Program-made: the position numbers and the translations under genes
From: Lepidurus packardi
Lineage: Eukaryota; Arthropoda; Branchiopoda; Notostraca; Triopsidae
Assembly (NCBI GenBank): GCA_023053545.1
Contig: JAKZAN010000110.1
Span: forward strand, 45,501 to 109,500
Length of the DNA: 64,000 nt
Reading direction: 5' to 3'
Notes under the pieces: generated by a model
What the model was told of the DNA's origin: nothing
Database searches by the model: none
The model's input: the letters and a program-made list of their open reading frames with translations, nothing else
Shown: positions 1-9,600 of the stretch, piece by piece
Numbering within the stretch: the first letter of the stretch is position 1
How the letters are laid out: every line of letters starts with the position of its first letter

Positions 1-1
1 G

Positions 2-1114
2 CGGCCGGTGGTGGGGAAGCTGGCAGAGGAGGGGAAAAATTTCAAGGAAGTCAGCCCTTTCGCTTTAGGAAAAGCGATTAAAAATCTGGGGATAACGGGA
101 GTGGAGATTAGAGTAACCAATGGGGGGGAACTACTTTTTTTTACATCACAGCCGGAATTAGTATCGCAGTTATTGGCACTCAAAGTGATTGGACAATGGA
201 AAGTACATATGCGTATGGCAAGGCCTTTAATATTGCAGCACGGCATAATCAAAATATGGGGAACGTCCAAGGAAGAAATTTTGGATCAAAAGATTAAGGG
301 ATTATACTCAGTAAGAGCGCTATACAGTGTGAGGGAGAAGGAGAAGATTGCAACGGGCTCCTACCATGTCACATTCGAAGGCAGTGTTTTACCTAGTCAT
401 CTGGAAGTCGGATACTTTAAAGTACCCGTGACACCATTTAAGCCGAAACCGATCAGATGTTACAGATGTCAAAGGTTCGGTCACGTAAGCTCAGTTTGCA
501 CGGCCAAGCAGCGCTGCGGATTCTGCGGGGACGACCACCGCATTGAAAGCTGCATGAGGAAGGCACAGGGAGTGATACCCTCATGCGCTAACTGCCGCGG
601 CAGGCACTCGGCGGCAGATACAAGATGCGCCTTTTTTATAAGAGCAATGGAGGGCGGACAAAAGGGGGTACCAGGAAACCAAGAAAGTGTCAGCAACTCA
701 GCAGAAAACCAAAAGAGCATTGAGAGTCACAAGAGACAAGCCGAGACAATTGCGGATGAATCACCGCAAGCAAACGTGCAGTCACAAAGGCGGACATACA
801 AGGAAATAGTCGCAGGGGGGAAAAAGAGCACGGCGGAGAACGAAGGCAATCAAGGACGACAGGAAGAAGAGACAAGAAGACAGGAAGACAAAAGGGCAGG
901 AAGGCCAAAGGAGAGAGAAAGCCCGCATGAAGACAGGGCTAGAAGCGAGGATAAGGGGAAAGCCTTGATACAGAAAATTATTAGAAAAATTATACCAATA
1001 ATAGTGAGTGAACATAGCTGGGAAGAAAAATGCAGGGAGATGGTAGCTTTGGTAAAAGAACTTATTAGTGGGGGAGAACTAATCACAGTAATGCTAGAAT
1101 GGGGTGCCCTTTGA
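2..1114 (+). CDS. ORF1 Gag-like nucleic-acid-binding protein, copy 1, 5'-partial
   Basis: The reading frame is open from the window edge (first full codon at 2) to TGA at 1112-1114. It matches residues 126-493 of the complete ORF1 at 5172-6653, so the real start is upstream and the ATG at 8 is a valine codon in the other copies' context, not a start. It carries an RRM-like central region, then three zinc knuckles (CX2CX4HX4C, CX2CX3HX4C, CX2CX3HX6C) introduced by the typical KPIRCYRCQRFGH block, a charged Glu/Arg/Lys-rich stretch and a hydrophobic/basic C-terminal helix. In related elements ORF1p coats the element RNA and acts as a nucleic-acid chaperone. A few residues differ from copies 2 and 3 (for example Glu for Asp near the left end, and Arg for Lys in the third knuckle). 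The stop overlaps ORF2 by 16 nt. Confidence 0.9.
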   Translation, partial: RPVVGKLAEEGKNFKEVSPFALGKAIKNLGITGVEIRVTNGGELLFFTSQPELVSQLLALKVIGQWKVHMRMARPLILQHGIIKIWGTSKEEILDQKIKGLYSVRALYSVREKEKIATGSYHVTFEGSVLPSHLEVGYFKVPVTPFKPKPIRCYRCQRFGHVSSVCTAKQRCGFCGDDHRIESCMRKAQGVIPSCANCRGRHSAADTRCAFFIRAMEGGQKGVPGNQESVSNSAENQKSIESHKRQAETIADESPQANVQSQRRTYKEIVAGGKKSTAENEGNQGRQEEETRRQEDKRAGRPKERESPHEDRARSEDKGKALIQKIIRKIIPIIVSEHSWEEKCREMVALVKELISGGELITVMLEWGAL

Positions 1115-4100
1115 ACATCTTGATGTGGAATGCCCGAAGCCTCAATCTGCATCTCAGCGGATTATGTGCATATATAAGCGAGATGCAGCAGACACCAGAC
1201 GTAATATATATATGTGAAACATGGATGAAAGAAGGGATGAAGGCAACCATTTTTGGATATGATTGCCACAGAAAAGACAGGACAGACCAAAGAGGAGGGG
1301 GCATTATGTTTTTCGTCAAACGGGGAATAGAAATTGAATGGGCGCCAATGAATTCTTTCACAGATGGTGTCTTGGAGATAGGGTGCGTAAAAGTAAAATG
1401 GGAAAACCAAATTATATATCTAGTCGGAATGTATTTGCAGGTACAAGCAGAGAAAAAAATAACCAAAGATGAATACAAATTTTATATGTCCCAGATTGGG
1501 TCTGACGAAGAATGTCTTATGTTTGGTGATTTTAACTCCCACCATAATTTGTGGAACGGGGGAAATTTTAATGACTCCAGAGGGAACACTCTGTGTTCGT
1601 TTTTAGAAGAGTGGGAAAAATTACTGCTAGCCTCCCCACAGGGCGTCGGCACGCATGTATCCGAGAGGGGTGCGATTACGACCATAGACCTGGTGTTTGC
1701 GTCAGCAAACATATATGACAAGGTAAGAGTCCGAACAGGGCCAATGCTACAGAGTGACCACCTACCTATTGTGATAGAAGTAGAAGGAAAAAAGGGGACG
1801 ATGATAAGAGAAAGAACTCCGCGATGGGATTTTAAAAAAGCAAACTGGGTGGAATGGAGGCGAGAAATGGCGGAAGAAGACATAGAAGAGGGCGTTAGCT
1901 GTGGAAGGGTAGAAGAGAGATACAAACGGTTTATTGACACGCTCATACAAATTACAAAAAAGCATGTCCCATTGAGAGAGGGAACAATTAGGGCGAAAGA
2001 TACAGAAGGGGGCAAACGGAAAGGAAAGATAAGGAAACCATGGTGGGACGAGAATTGTAGCGAAGCAGTGAGTATTATGAGAACAAAATACAGAATACTG
2101 AAAAGAAGTCCCACCGCCGGAAATCTTACAGATTACAAAAAAGCAAAAGCGAATTGCAAGAGAATAACGCAGGACAAAAAAAGATCCCACTGGAAACACA
2201 AGGTGGAGGGTTTAGGTAGTCAAACAACAACTAAACAAATGTGGGAACTCATTAGAAAAATGGAAGGGACAACTACGAAAAATATAGAAGGGGAGGCTCT
2301 TTCTTCAGGGGGTCAGCTCATACAGCAAAACAAAGAAAAAGCGGAAATATTGGTGAAGCACTTCGCTAAGATTCAAAGCGAGAGTACAGAAACACACGCA
2401 ACCGAAACGGAAGTCCTACAAATGCAATATGAAATAGACAGTATGATCTATGATAAAAACTGCACGGACGAATTTAGTAGACCCTTCTCAGAATGGGAAA
2501 TAGAGGTTATTTTAAAAAAGACACCAAAGACGAGCCAAGGCAAAGATCTGGTCCACTACAACATGTTAGGAGAATTACCAAGAAACTGGAGGCGTGCTTT
2601 GAAAATTCTTTTTAATTATATATTGGAGAAGGGCACAGGACCTAAAGAATGGGGTAATGCAGTAGTTGTACCGATATTAAAACCAGGTAAAGACCCTAAG
2701 GAAATTAAATCATATAGGCCCATATCGTTAATATCATGCGTCGCCAAAGTGTTTGAAAGAGCACTAGTTAAAAGATTAAACTGGGTGTCCGAAAAAAGAG
2801 GATGGTACTCACCGATACAGACAGGGTTTAGAAGAGGACGTAGCACGATTGACCAGCTAGTCAGGCTGAACAACGAAGCGCACCGAGTATATAGAAGAGG
2901 AGAGGTCTTAATCGCGTTATTTATAGATTTTACCGCAGCATTTGATTCAATTTGGATAGACAAACTTTTATATAAAATTGGTCAAAAAGGTGTAAAGGGT
3001 AAAATTTTAGGGTTCTTGAAATATTTCTTAAATAACAGAACGATGGAAGTGAGAATCGGGAGCAGCAATTCCAATCAAAAAGAACTAAAAAGAGGAATCC
3101 CTCAGGGGTCGGTGATCAGCCCCTGGCTCTTTAACATGATGTTGTCAGACTTTCCAATAAAGGTTGGGGAAACAGGGGCTTCGCTCTATGCTGATGACGC
3201 AGGAATCTGGACCAGCGGGTTAGACTGTGACTCGGCGATGGGGAGAATGATAAATGTTGTAAGGGAAGTGGAAAAATGGTGTAAGGAGAACGGGCTGGAA
3301 ATATCCACAGATAAAACGAAATATTTGGTAATTACAAGAAAACGTAAAGCGGAGAGCAAAAATAAAATAAAAATCAATGGAAGCGAAATAGAAAGAGTGG
3401 AGAGCGCCAGATTCTTAGGGATTGTGTTCGATAGAAGACTTAGCTTCAATGAACAAGTAAAACAAATAAGAGAAAAGGGAATGAAGACTGCAGGTATTTT
3501 ACATAAATTAGCGGGGAAGACTTGGGGGGGAGATATCAATATTTTACTCACGGTATACAAAAATCTTATTAGGTCGAAATTAGAATACGCAAGCTTCATA
3601 TACAAGAACATTAACTCTAGGAAACTAGAGGTACTAGAAACGGTACAGAACAAATCATTAAGGATTATACTTGGAACAACGAAGACAACACCGATTGGGG
3701 TGCTGCATTGTGCCTCAGAAGTTTTATCACTACAGAAAAGAAGAATTTTACTTGAACAAACATATTTTAACAGAATGACAGAATGTCACAGGAATGACCC
3801 CGTAGTAAAAGAGATAGTGGACAAGAATTCCCTGTCTTGGGAAAGTGTGTCCGAAACGAAAAACAAAAACAAAATACCTTATGTCATGCAAGGAGATTAT
3901 TTTAAAAATTTGTTACCGCCCTGGGAATTCAAAGGTCATCAGATAAAAACCACGATCCCGGGAAACAGCAAAGAAAAGTGCAATCAGCAAACAGTGCAAG
4001 AAGTTTTAATGTTTTTAGAGAAGGAGTATGAAAATTTCAAACGGGTTTTTACGGACGGATCAAAAGATACTGAGGGAAACTCGGGATGCGGAGTTTACAT

Positions 4101-4908
4101 GGAGGAAATGGGGGAGACAAGATCTTACGCATTAAACAAAGCAACGACAGTAATGGCTTCCGAATTGCACGCGATAATACAAGCGATAAGGTGGATTGAG
4201 GAAAAAGAGCCGGATAGCTATGTCATTTTGACGGATTCAAAATCCGCAGCACAACTGCTAGATAGCTGGGGGAGCCGCTCCTACTTTGGTCTTACACAAA
4301 GGATACAAAACAAAATGAACCACTTAAGGACAGACGGGTACACAATAAAGATTCAGTGGATACCAGCACATAGAGGGATCAGGGGAAATGAAACGGCGGA
4401 TGGAGCGGCAAAGGAAGGAAGGTTGACAGGGGAAGAAATTAATCACAAAACAACATGCCAGGAGCTGGAATCAATAACGAAAAGGAAAGTCGAAAAGGAC
4501 TACATAGAAGAAATAAAGACAAGAACAGCACAGAAAATGGTTCAGAACACGTACCAGTTCGGGACCAACAAATGGATAAACAGCAGGAAAAGAAGAGAAG
4601 CCATTGTTTTACTACGAATAAGGTGTGGACATGGGAGATTCCGGTCATGGCTACACCGCTTCAACATGACCGAAGATGACACATGTCGTTACTGTGAGGA
4701 GGAGGAAGAAAGCCCGGAACATTTAGTAATGAGATGTGAGAAGTTTTCAGAACAAAGGGAGGAACTCAAGAAAAAACTAGAAGATAGTAAAATAGCCTGG
4801 AGATTCGAAACTATAACGGCACTGGAAGGCGGAAAGAAAGATCAGTACATAGCACAAAATTGTCTTTTAAAATATTTGAAAACAACCGATATCATAACAA
4901 ACATATAA
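1099..4908 (+). CDS. ORF2 polyprotein: EEP endonuclease, reverse transcriptase, RNase H, zinc motif (copy 1)
   Basis: This 1269-aa protein should carry out target-primed reverse transcription. The EEP/APE endonuclease (about residues 5-230) shows N11, E40 in CETW, GDFNSHH with D144 and N146, and the SDH triad end at 219-221. The RT (about 510-790) shows the KPGKDP...YRPISL block from 529, FIDFTAAFD at 608-616, GIPQGS at 666-671 and the catalytic YADD at 697-700. The RNase H (about 980-1105) shows D986, E1022, D1046, H1091 and D1101, the expected acidic set. A C-terminal CX2CX8HX4C motif lies at 1196-1213. No frameshift or stop is present, so it could be active. The start ATG (A at -3, G at +4) lies 13 nt before the ORF1 stop, in the -1 frame relative to ORF1. 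An RNase H domain argues against the classical Jockey clade and for I-like or LOA-like elements. Confidence 0.93.
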   Translation: MGCPLNILMWNARSLNLHLSGLCAYISEMQQTPDVIYICETWMKEGMKATIFGYDCHRKDRTDQRGGGIMFFVKRGIEIEWAPMNSFTDGVLEIGCVKVKWENQIIYLVGMYLQVQAEKKITKDEYKFYMSQIGSDEECLMFGDFNSHHNLWNGGNFNDSRGNTLCSFLEEWEKLLLASPQGVGTHVSERGAITTIDLVFASANIYDKVRVRTGPMLQSDHLPIVIEVEGKKGTMIRERTPRWDFKKANWVEWRREMAEEDIEEGVSCGRVEERYKRFIDTLIQITKKHVPLREGTIRAKDTEGGKRKGKIRKPWWDENCSEAVSIMRTKYRILKRSPTAGNLTDYKKAKANCKRITQDKKRSHWKHKVEGLGSQTTTKQMWELIRKMEGTTTKNIEGEALSSGGQLIQQNKEKAEILVKHFAKIQSESTETHATETEVLQMQYEIDSMIYDKNCTDEFSRPFSEWEIEVILKKTPKTSQGKDLVHYNMLGELPRNWRRALKILFNYILEKGTGPKEWGNAVVVPILKPGKDPKEIKSYRPISLISCVAKVFERALVKRLNWVSEKRGWYSPIQTGFRRGRSTIDQLVRLNNEAHRVYRRGEVLIALFIDFTAAFDSIWIDKLLYKIGQKGVKGKILGFLKYFLNNRTMEVRIGSSNSNQKELKRGIPQGSVISPWLFNMMLSDFPIKVGETGASLYADDAGIWTSGLDCDSAMGRMINVVREVEKWCKENGLEISTDKTKYLVITRKRKAESKNKIKINGSEIERVESARFLGIVFDRRLSFNEQVKQIREKGMKTAGILHKLAGKTWGGDINILLTVYKNLIRSKLEYASFIYKNINSRKLEVLETVQNKSLRIILGTTKTTPIGVLHCASEVLSLQKRRILLEQTYFNRMTECHRNDPVVKEIVDKNSLSWESVSETKNKNKIPYVMQGDYFKNLLPPWEFKGHQIKTTIPGNSKEKCNQQTVQEVLMFLEKEYENFKRVFTDGSKDTEGNSGCGVYMEEMGETRSYALNKATTVMASELHAIIQAIRWIEEKEPDSYVILTDSKSAAQLLDSWGSRSYFGLTQRIQNKMNHLRTDGYTIKIQWIPAHRGIRGNETADGAAKEGRLTGEEINHKTTCQELESITKRKVEKDYIEEIKTRTAQKMVQNTYQFGTNKWINSRKRREAIVLLRIRCGHGRFRSWLHRFNMTEDDTCRYCEEEEESPEHLVMRCEKFSEQREELKKKLEDSKIAWRFETITALEGGKKDQYIAQNCLLKYLKTTDIITNI

Positions 4909-5092
4909 GTACACAGAGGAAATATCAGTGAATATGTGGAAAAATCAAAAAGAATAGAAGAAGAAAAAAAAAAAAAAAAAAAAAAAGAGAGAAAAGGAAA
5001 AAAAAAAACAGAAAGCCGAAGACGGTAATGCGACGCGAACGCGACGTTGGCCGTCTTAAAAAACCAAAAAACAAACAAACAAACAAAAAACA
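4909..5092 (+). other. 3'UTR and tail of copy 1
   Basis: After the ORF2 stop comes a purine-rich 3'UTR with an internal run of 23 A (4964-4986), a second A-rich run, a GC-rich hairpin (5019-5057) and a tail of CAAA/CAAAA units. The tail starts after the hairpin, so the long A run is internal and is not the 3' end. The same order occurs in copies 2, 3 and 5. The join to the next 5'UTR, around 5092, is identical to the copy 2/copy 3 join. Confidence 0.75.
5019..5057 (+). promoter_or_regulatory. 3'UTR hairpin, candidate RT recognition structure (copy 1)
   Basis: AAGACGG at 5019-5025 is perfectly complementary to CCGTCTT at 5051-5057, and AACGCGACGTT at 5038-5048 can form a small inner hairpin (AACG/CGTT, 3-nt loop). 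It is the only GC-rich stretch of the A-rich 3'UTR and lies directly before the CAAA tail. 3' stem-loops are recognised by the RT in several non-LTR elements (UnaL2 and SART1 are established examples). That role here is inferred. Confidence 0.6.
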
Positions 5093-5171
5093 AATATATA
5101 GCGATAGTTTGGTGGAGTGACGAAGACAACGACTCAAAGGGACTCACGGAAAAAGTCCAGATTCGATAGGT
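5093..5171 (+). promoter_or_regulatory. 5'UTR of copy 2, candidate internal promoter
   Basis: About 79 bp separate the CAAA tail of copy 1 from the ORF1 ATG. The stretch contains a possible 5-bp hairpin (GGACT at 5140-5144 with AGTCC at 5154-5158) and a repeated GACTC. Related elements use an internal Pol II promoter in the 5'UTR, sometimes with downstream elements. None is recognised with confidence here. The shortness makes it possible that the upstream copy's 3'UTR contributes promoter activity. Confidence 0.4.
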
Positions 5172-6653
5172 ATGGAGGACGAGAGTGTTCAGTCAAGCGA
5201 TGATGAAATTATTATGGTTAGGAAAAAGGGTAAGGAGAAGGGCAGAGCAAAGGGAAAGTTAAAGGGAGGGGCAGAAAAGGTGGCAAACGATATGGAGGAA
5301 GAAGTTGGTACGGAGATGGAAGTAGCAGTAGGGGAACAACAGGAAGATGAAGATCAAGGCTGGAAAACGGCAAGGCCAAAAAAAAAGTTAAAGGGAAGGG
5401 GAGAAAAAGAGGTAAATGATACAGAGAAAGAGACAAGAACAGAGAAGATAGTATTAGTCGGGGAGAAAAGAGCGGGGTCTTTTTCTAGCCAAGACGAGGA
5501 AAAAAGGGAAAATGGAAAAGTAGAAGAGGGAAAGGATAAGCGGCCAGTGGTGGGGAAGCTGGCAGAGGACGGGAAAAATTTCAAGGAAGTCAGCCCTTTC
5601 GCTTTAGGAAAAGCGATTAAAAATCTGGGGATAACGGGAGTGGAGATTAGAGTAACCAATGGGGGGGAACTACTTTTTTTTACATCACAGCCGGAATTAG
5701 TATCGCAGTTATTGGCACTCAAAGTGATTGGACAATGGAAAGTAAATATGCGTATGGCAAGGCCTTTAATATTGCAGCACGGCATAATCAAAATATGGGG
5801 AACGTCCAAGGAAGAAATTTTGGATCAAAAGATTAAGGGATTATACTCAGTAAGAGCGCTATACAGTGTGAGGGAGAAGGAGAAGATTGCAACGGGCTCC
5901 TACCATGTCACATTCGAAGGCAGTGTTTTACCTAGTCATCTGGAAGTCGGATACTTTAAAGTACCCGTGACACCATTTAAGCCGAAACCGATCAGATGTT
6001 ACAGATGTCAAAGGTTCGGTCACGTAAGCTCAGTTTGCACGGCCAAGCAGCGCTGCGGATTCTGCGGGGACGACCACCGCATTGAAAGCTGCATGAGGAA
6101 GGCACAGGGAGTGATACCCTCATGCGCTAACTGCCGCGGCAGGCACTCGGCGGCAGATACAAAATGCGCCTTTTTTATAAGAGCAATGGAGGGCGGACAA
6201 AAGGGGGTACCAGGAAACCAAGAAAGTGTCAGCAACTCAGCAGAAAACCAAAAGAGCATTGAGAGTCACACGAGACAAGCCGAGACAATTGCGGATGAAT
6301 CACCGCAAGCAAACGTGCAGTCACAAAGGCGGACATACAAGGAAATAGTCGCAGGGGGGAAAAAGAGCACGGCGGAGAACGAAGGCAATCAAGGACGACA
6401 GGAAGAAGAGACAAGAAGACAGGAAGACAAAAGGGCAGGAAGGCCAAAGGAGAGAGAAAGCCCGCATGAAGACAGGGCTAGAAGCAAGGATAAGGGGAAA
6501 GCCCTGATACAGAAAATTATTAGAAAAATTATACCAATAATAGTGAGTGAACATAGCTGGGAAGAAAAATGCAGGGAGATGGTAGCTTTGGTAAAAGAAC
6601 TTATTAGTGGGGGAGACCTAATCACAGCAATGCTAGAATGGGGTGCCCTTTGA
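5172..6653 (+). CDS. ORF1 Gag-like protein with three zinc knuckles (copy 2)
   Basis: This complete 493-aa ORF1 starts at an ATG in good context (G at -3, G at +4). Residues 1-125 are low-complexity and strongly charged (Asp/Glu/Lys-rich), probably disordered. Residues about 130-270 resemble the RRM-like region of insect I/Jockey ORF1 proteins. Zinc knuckles lie at 276-289 (CX2CX4HX4C), 295-307 (CX2CX3HX4C) and 318-332 (CX2CX3HX6C). An RRTYKEIVAG motif and a second charged region follow, then a C-terminal Ile/Lys-rich helix. The expected role is to bind element RNA, form the RNP and act as a chaperone during reverse transcription. It is identical in amino-acid sequence to the ORF1 of copy 3. 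Confidence 0.93.
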   Translation: MEDESVQSSDDEIIMVRKKGKEKGRAKGKLKGGAEKVANDMEEEVGTEMEVAVGEQQEDEDQGWKTARPKKKLKGRGEKEVNDTEKETRTEKIVLVGEKRAGSFSSQDEEKRENGKVEEGKDKRPVVGKLAEDGKNFKEVSPFALGKAIKNLGITGVEIRVTNGGELLFFTSQPELVSQLLALKVIGQWKVNMRMARPLILQHGIIKIWGTSKEEILDQKIKGLYSVRALYSVREKEKIATGSYHVTFEGSVLPSHLEVGYFKVPVTPFKPKPIRCYRCQRFGHVSSVCTAKQRCGFCGDDHRIESCMRKAQGVIPSCANCRGRHSAADTKCAFFIRAMEGGQKGVPGNQESVSNSAENQKSIESHTRQAETIADESPQANVQSQRRTYKEIVAGGKKSTAENEGNQGRQEEETRRQEDKRAGRPKERESPHEDRARSKDKGKALIQKIIRKIIPIIVSEHSWEEKCREMVALVKELISGGDLITAMLEWGAL

Positions 6654-9600
6654 ACATCTTGATGTGGAATGCCCGAAGCCTCAATCTGCATCTCAGCGGA
6701 TTATGTGCATATATAAGCGAGATGCAGCAGACACCAGACGTAATATATATATGTGAAACATGGATGAAAGAAGGGATGAAGGCAACAATTTTTGGATATG
6801 ATTGCCACAGAAAAGACAGGACAGACCAAAGAGGAGGGGGCATTATGTTTTTCGTCAAACGGGGAATAGAAATTGAATGGGCGCCAATGAATTCTTTCAC
6901 AGATGGTGTCTTGGAGATAGGGTGCGTAAAAGTAAAATGGGAAAACCAAATTATATATCTAGTCGGAATGTATTTGCAGGTACAAGCAGAGAAAAAAATA
7001 ACCAAAGATGAATACAAATTTTATATGTCCCAGATTGGGTGTGACGAACAATGTCTTATGTTTGGTGATTTTAACTCCCACCATAATTTGTGGAACGGGG
7101 GAAATTTTAATGACTCCAGAGGGAACACTCTGTGTTCGTTTTTAGAAGAGTGGGAAAAATTACTGCTAGCCTCCCCACAGGGCGTCGGCACGCATGTATC
7201 CGAGAGGGGTGCGATTACGACCATAGACCTGGTGTTTGCGTCAGCAAACATATATGACAAGGTAAGAGTCCGAACAGGGCCAATGCTACAGAGTGACCAC
7301 CTACCTATTGTGATAGAAGTAGAAGGAAAAAAGGGGATGATGATAAGAGAAAGAACTCCGCGATGGGATTTTAAAAAAGCAAACTGGGTGGAATGGAGGC
7401 GAGAAATGGCGGAAGAAGACATAGAAGAGGGCGTTAGCTGTAGAAGGGTAGAAGAGAGATATAAACGGTTTATTGACACGCTCATACAAATTACAAAAAA
7501 GCATGTCCCATTGAGAGAGGGAACAATTAGGGCGAAAGATACAGAAGGGGGCAAACGGAAAGGAAAGATAAGGAAACCATGGTGGGACGAGAATTGTAGC
7601 GAAGCAGTGAGTATTATGAGAACAAAATACAGAATACTGAAAAGAAGTCCCACCGCCGGAAATCTTACAGATTACAAAAAAGCAAAAGCGAATTGCAAGA
7701 GAATAACGCAGGACAAAAAAAGATCCCACTGGAAACACAAGGTGGAGGGTTTAGGTAGTCAAACAACAACTAAACAAATGTGGGAACTCATTAGAAAAAT
7801 GGAAGGGACAACTACGAAAAATATAGAAGGGGAGGCTCTTTCTTCAGGGGGTCAGCTCATACAGCAAAACAAAGAAAAAGCGGAAATATTGGTGAAGCAC
7901 TTCGCTAAGATTCAAAGCGAGAGTACAGAAACACACGCAACCGAAACGGAAGTCCTACAAATGCAATATGAAATAGACAGTATGATCTATGATAAAAACT
8001 GCACGGACGAATTTAGTAGACCCTTCTCAGAATGGGAAATAGAGGTTATTTTAAAAAAGACACCAAAGACGAGCCAAGGCAAAGATCTGGTCCACTACAA
8101 CATGTTAGGAGAATTACCAAGAAACTGGAGGCGTGCTTTGAAAACTCTTTTTAATTATATATTGGAGAAGGGCACAGGACCTAAAGAATGGGGTAATGCA
8201 GTAGTTGTACCGATATTAAAACCAGGTAAAGACCCTAAGGAAATTAAATCATATAGGCCCATATCGTTAATATCATGCGTCGCCAAAGTGTTTGAAAGAG
8301 CACTAGTTAAAAGATTAAACTGGGTGTCCGAAAAAAGAGGATGGTACTCACCGATACAAACAGGGTTTAGAAGAGGACGTAGCACGATTGACCAGCTAGT
8401 CAGGCTGAACAACGAAGCGCACCGGGTATACAGAAGAGGAGAGGTCTTAATCGCGTTATTTATAGATTTTACCGCAGCATTTGATTCAATTTGGATAGAC
8501 AAACTTTTATATAAAATTGGTCAAAAAGGTGTAAAGGGTAAAATTTTAGGATTCTTGAAATATTTCTTAAATAACAGAACGATGGAAGTGAGAATCGGGA
8601 GCAGCAATTCCAATCAAAAAGAACTAAAAAGAGGAATCCCTCAGGGGTCGGTGATCAGCCCCTGGCTCTTTAACATGATGTTGTCAGACTTTCCAATAAA
8701 GGTTGGGGAAACAGGGGCTTCGCTCTATGCTGATGACGCAGGAATCTGGACCAGCGGGTTAGACTGTGACTCGGCGATGGGGAGAATGATAAATGTTGTA
8801 AGGGAAGTGGAAAAATGGTGTAAGGAGAACGGGCTGGAAATATCCACAGATAAAACGAAATATTTGGTAATTACAAGAAAACGTAAACCGGAGAGCAAAA
8901 ATAAAATAAAAATCAATGGAAGCGAAATAGAAAGAGTGGAGAGCGCCAGATTCTTAGGGATTGTGTTCGATAGAAGACTTAGCTTCAATGAACAAGTAAA
9001 ACAAATAAGAGAAAAGGGAATGAAGACTGCAGGTATTTTACACAAATTAGCGGGGAAGACTTGGGGGGGAGATATCAATATTTTACTCACGGTATACAAA
9101 AATCTTATTAGGTCGAAATTAGAATACGCTAGCTTCATATACAAGAACATTAACTCTAGGAAACTAGAGGTACTAGAAACGGTACAGAACAAATCATTAA
9201 GGATTATACTTGGAACAACGAAGACAACACCGATTGGGGTGCTGCATTGTGCCTCAGAAGTTTTATCACTACAGAAAAGAAGAATTTTACTTGAACAAAC
9301 ATATTTTAACAGAATGACAGAATGTCACAGGAATGACCCCGTAGTAAAAGAGATAGTGGACAAGAATTCCCTGTCTTGGGAAAGTGTGTCCGAAACGAAA
9401 AACAAAAACAATATACCTTATGTCATGCAAGGAGATTATTTTAAAAATTTGTTACCGCCCTGGGAATTCAAAGGTCATCAGATAAAAACCACGATCCCGG
9501 GAAACAGCAAAGAAAAGTGCAATCAGCAAACAGTGCAAGAAGTTTTAATGTTTTTAGAGAAGGAGTATGAAAATTTCAAACGGGTTTTTACGGACGGATC

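Larger units (their letters stand above)
1..5092 (+). mobile_element. Non-LTR retrotransposon copy 1 (5' end outside window)
   Basis: This is the leftmost of three head-to-tail copies. It begins inside ORF1, at the point matching residue 126 of the complete ORF1 in the next copy, so the 5'UTR and about 370 bp of ORF1 lie outside the window. It keeps the rest of ORF1, a complete ORF2 and a 3'UTR with an internal A23 tract, a hairpin and a CAAA-rich tail. It differs from copy 2 at scattered single bases only. The right boundary at about 5092 is inferred: the 3'UTR plus CAAA tail is shared with copies that are followed by other DNA, whereas the sequence after 5092 appears only in front of an ORF1. 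I place it in the I/Jockey/R1 group because it has EEP, RT and RNase H; the exact clade is uncertain. Confidence 0.9.

Noticed and set aside
1060-1100. Programmed -1 frameshift site between ORF1 and ORF2
   Set aside because: A run of five G is present near 1070-1074, but it does not form an X XXY YYZ heptamer in the ORF1 frame and no clear downstream structure is visible. Reinitiation at the overlapping ATG is simpler.
1482-2199. Minus-strand reading frames of 145-210 codons inside ORF2 (also at 7021-7738 and 12560-13271)
   Set aside because: They are antisense shadows of the A-rich ORF2 coding strand, rich in Phe/Ser/Leu/Pro, with no recognisable domain. They recur only because the element recurs.
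4455-4679. Plus-strand 74-codon frame overlapping the end of ORF2 (also at 9994, 15527, 16164 and 38892)
   Set aside because: It is an alternative frame within conserved ORF2, and conservation follows the ORF2 frame.
4842-5147. Minus-strand 70-101 codon frames rich in Phe across the 3'UTR (also at 10381 and 39279)
   Set aside because: The poly-Phe is the complement of the A-rich 3'UTR and there is no protein-like composition.
5093-5171. HDV-like self-cleaving ribozyme at the element 5' end
   Set aside because: Some LINEs carry one, but about 79 bp with only a 5-bp hairpin does not show the nested double-pseudoknot pattern.
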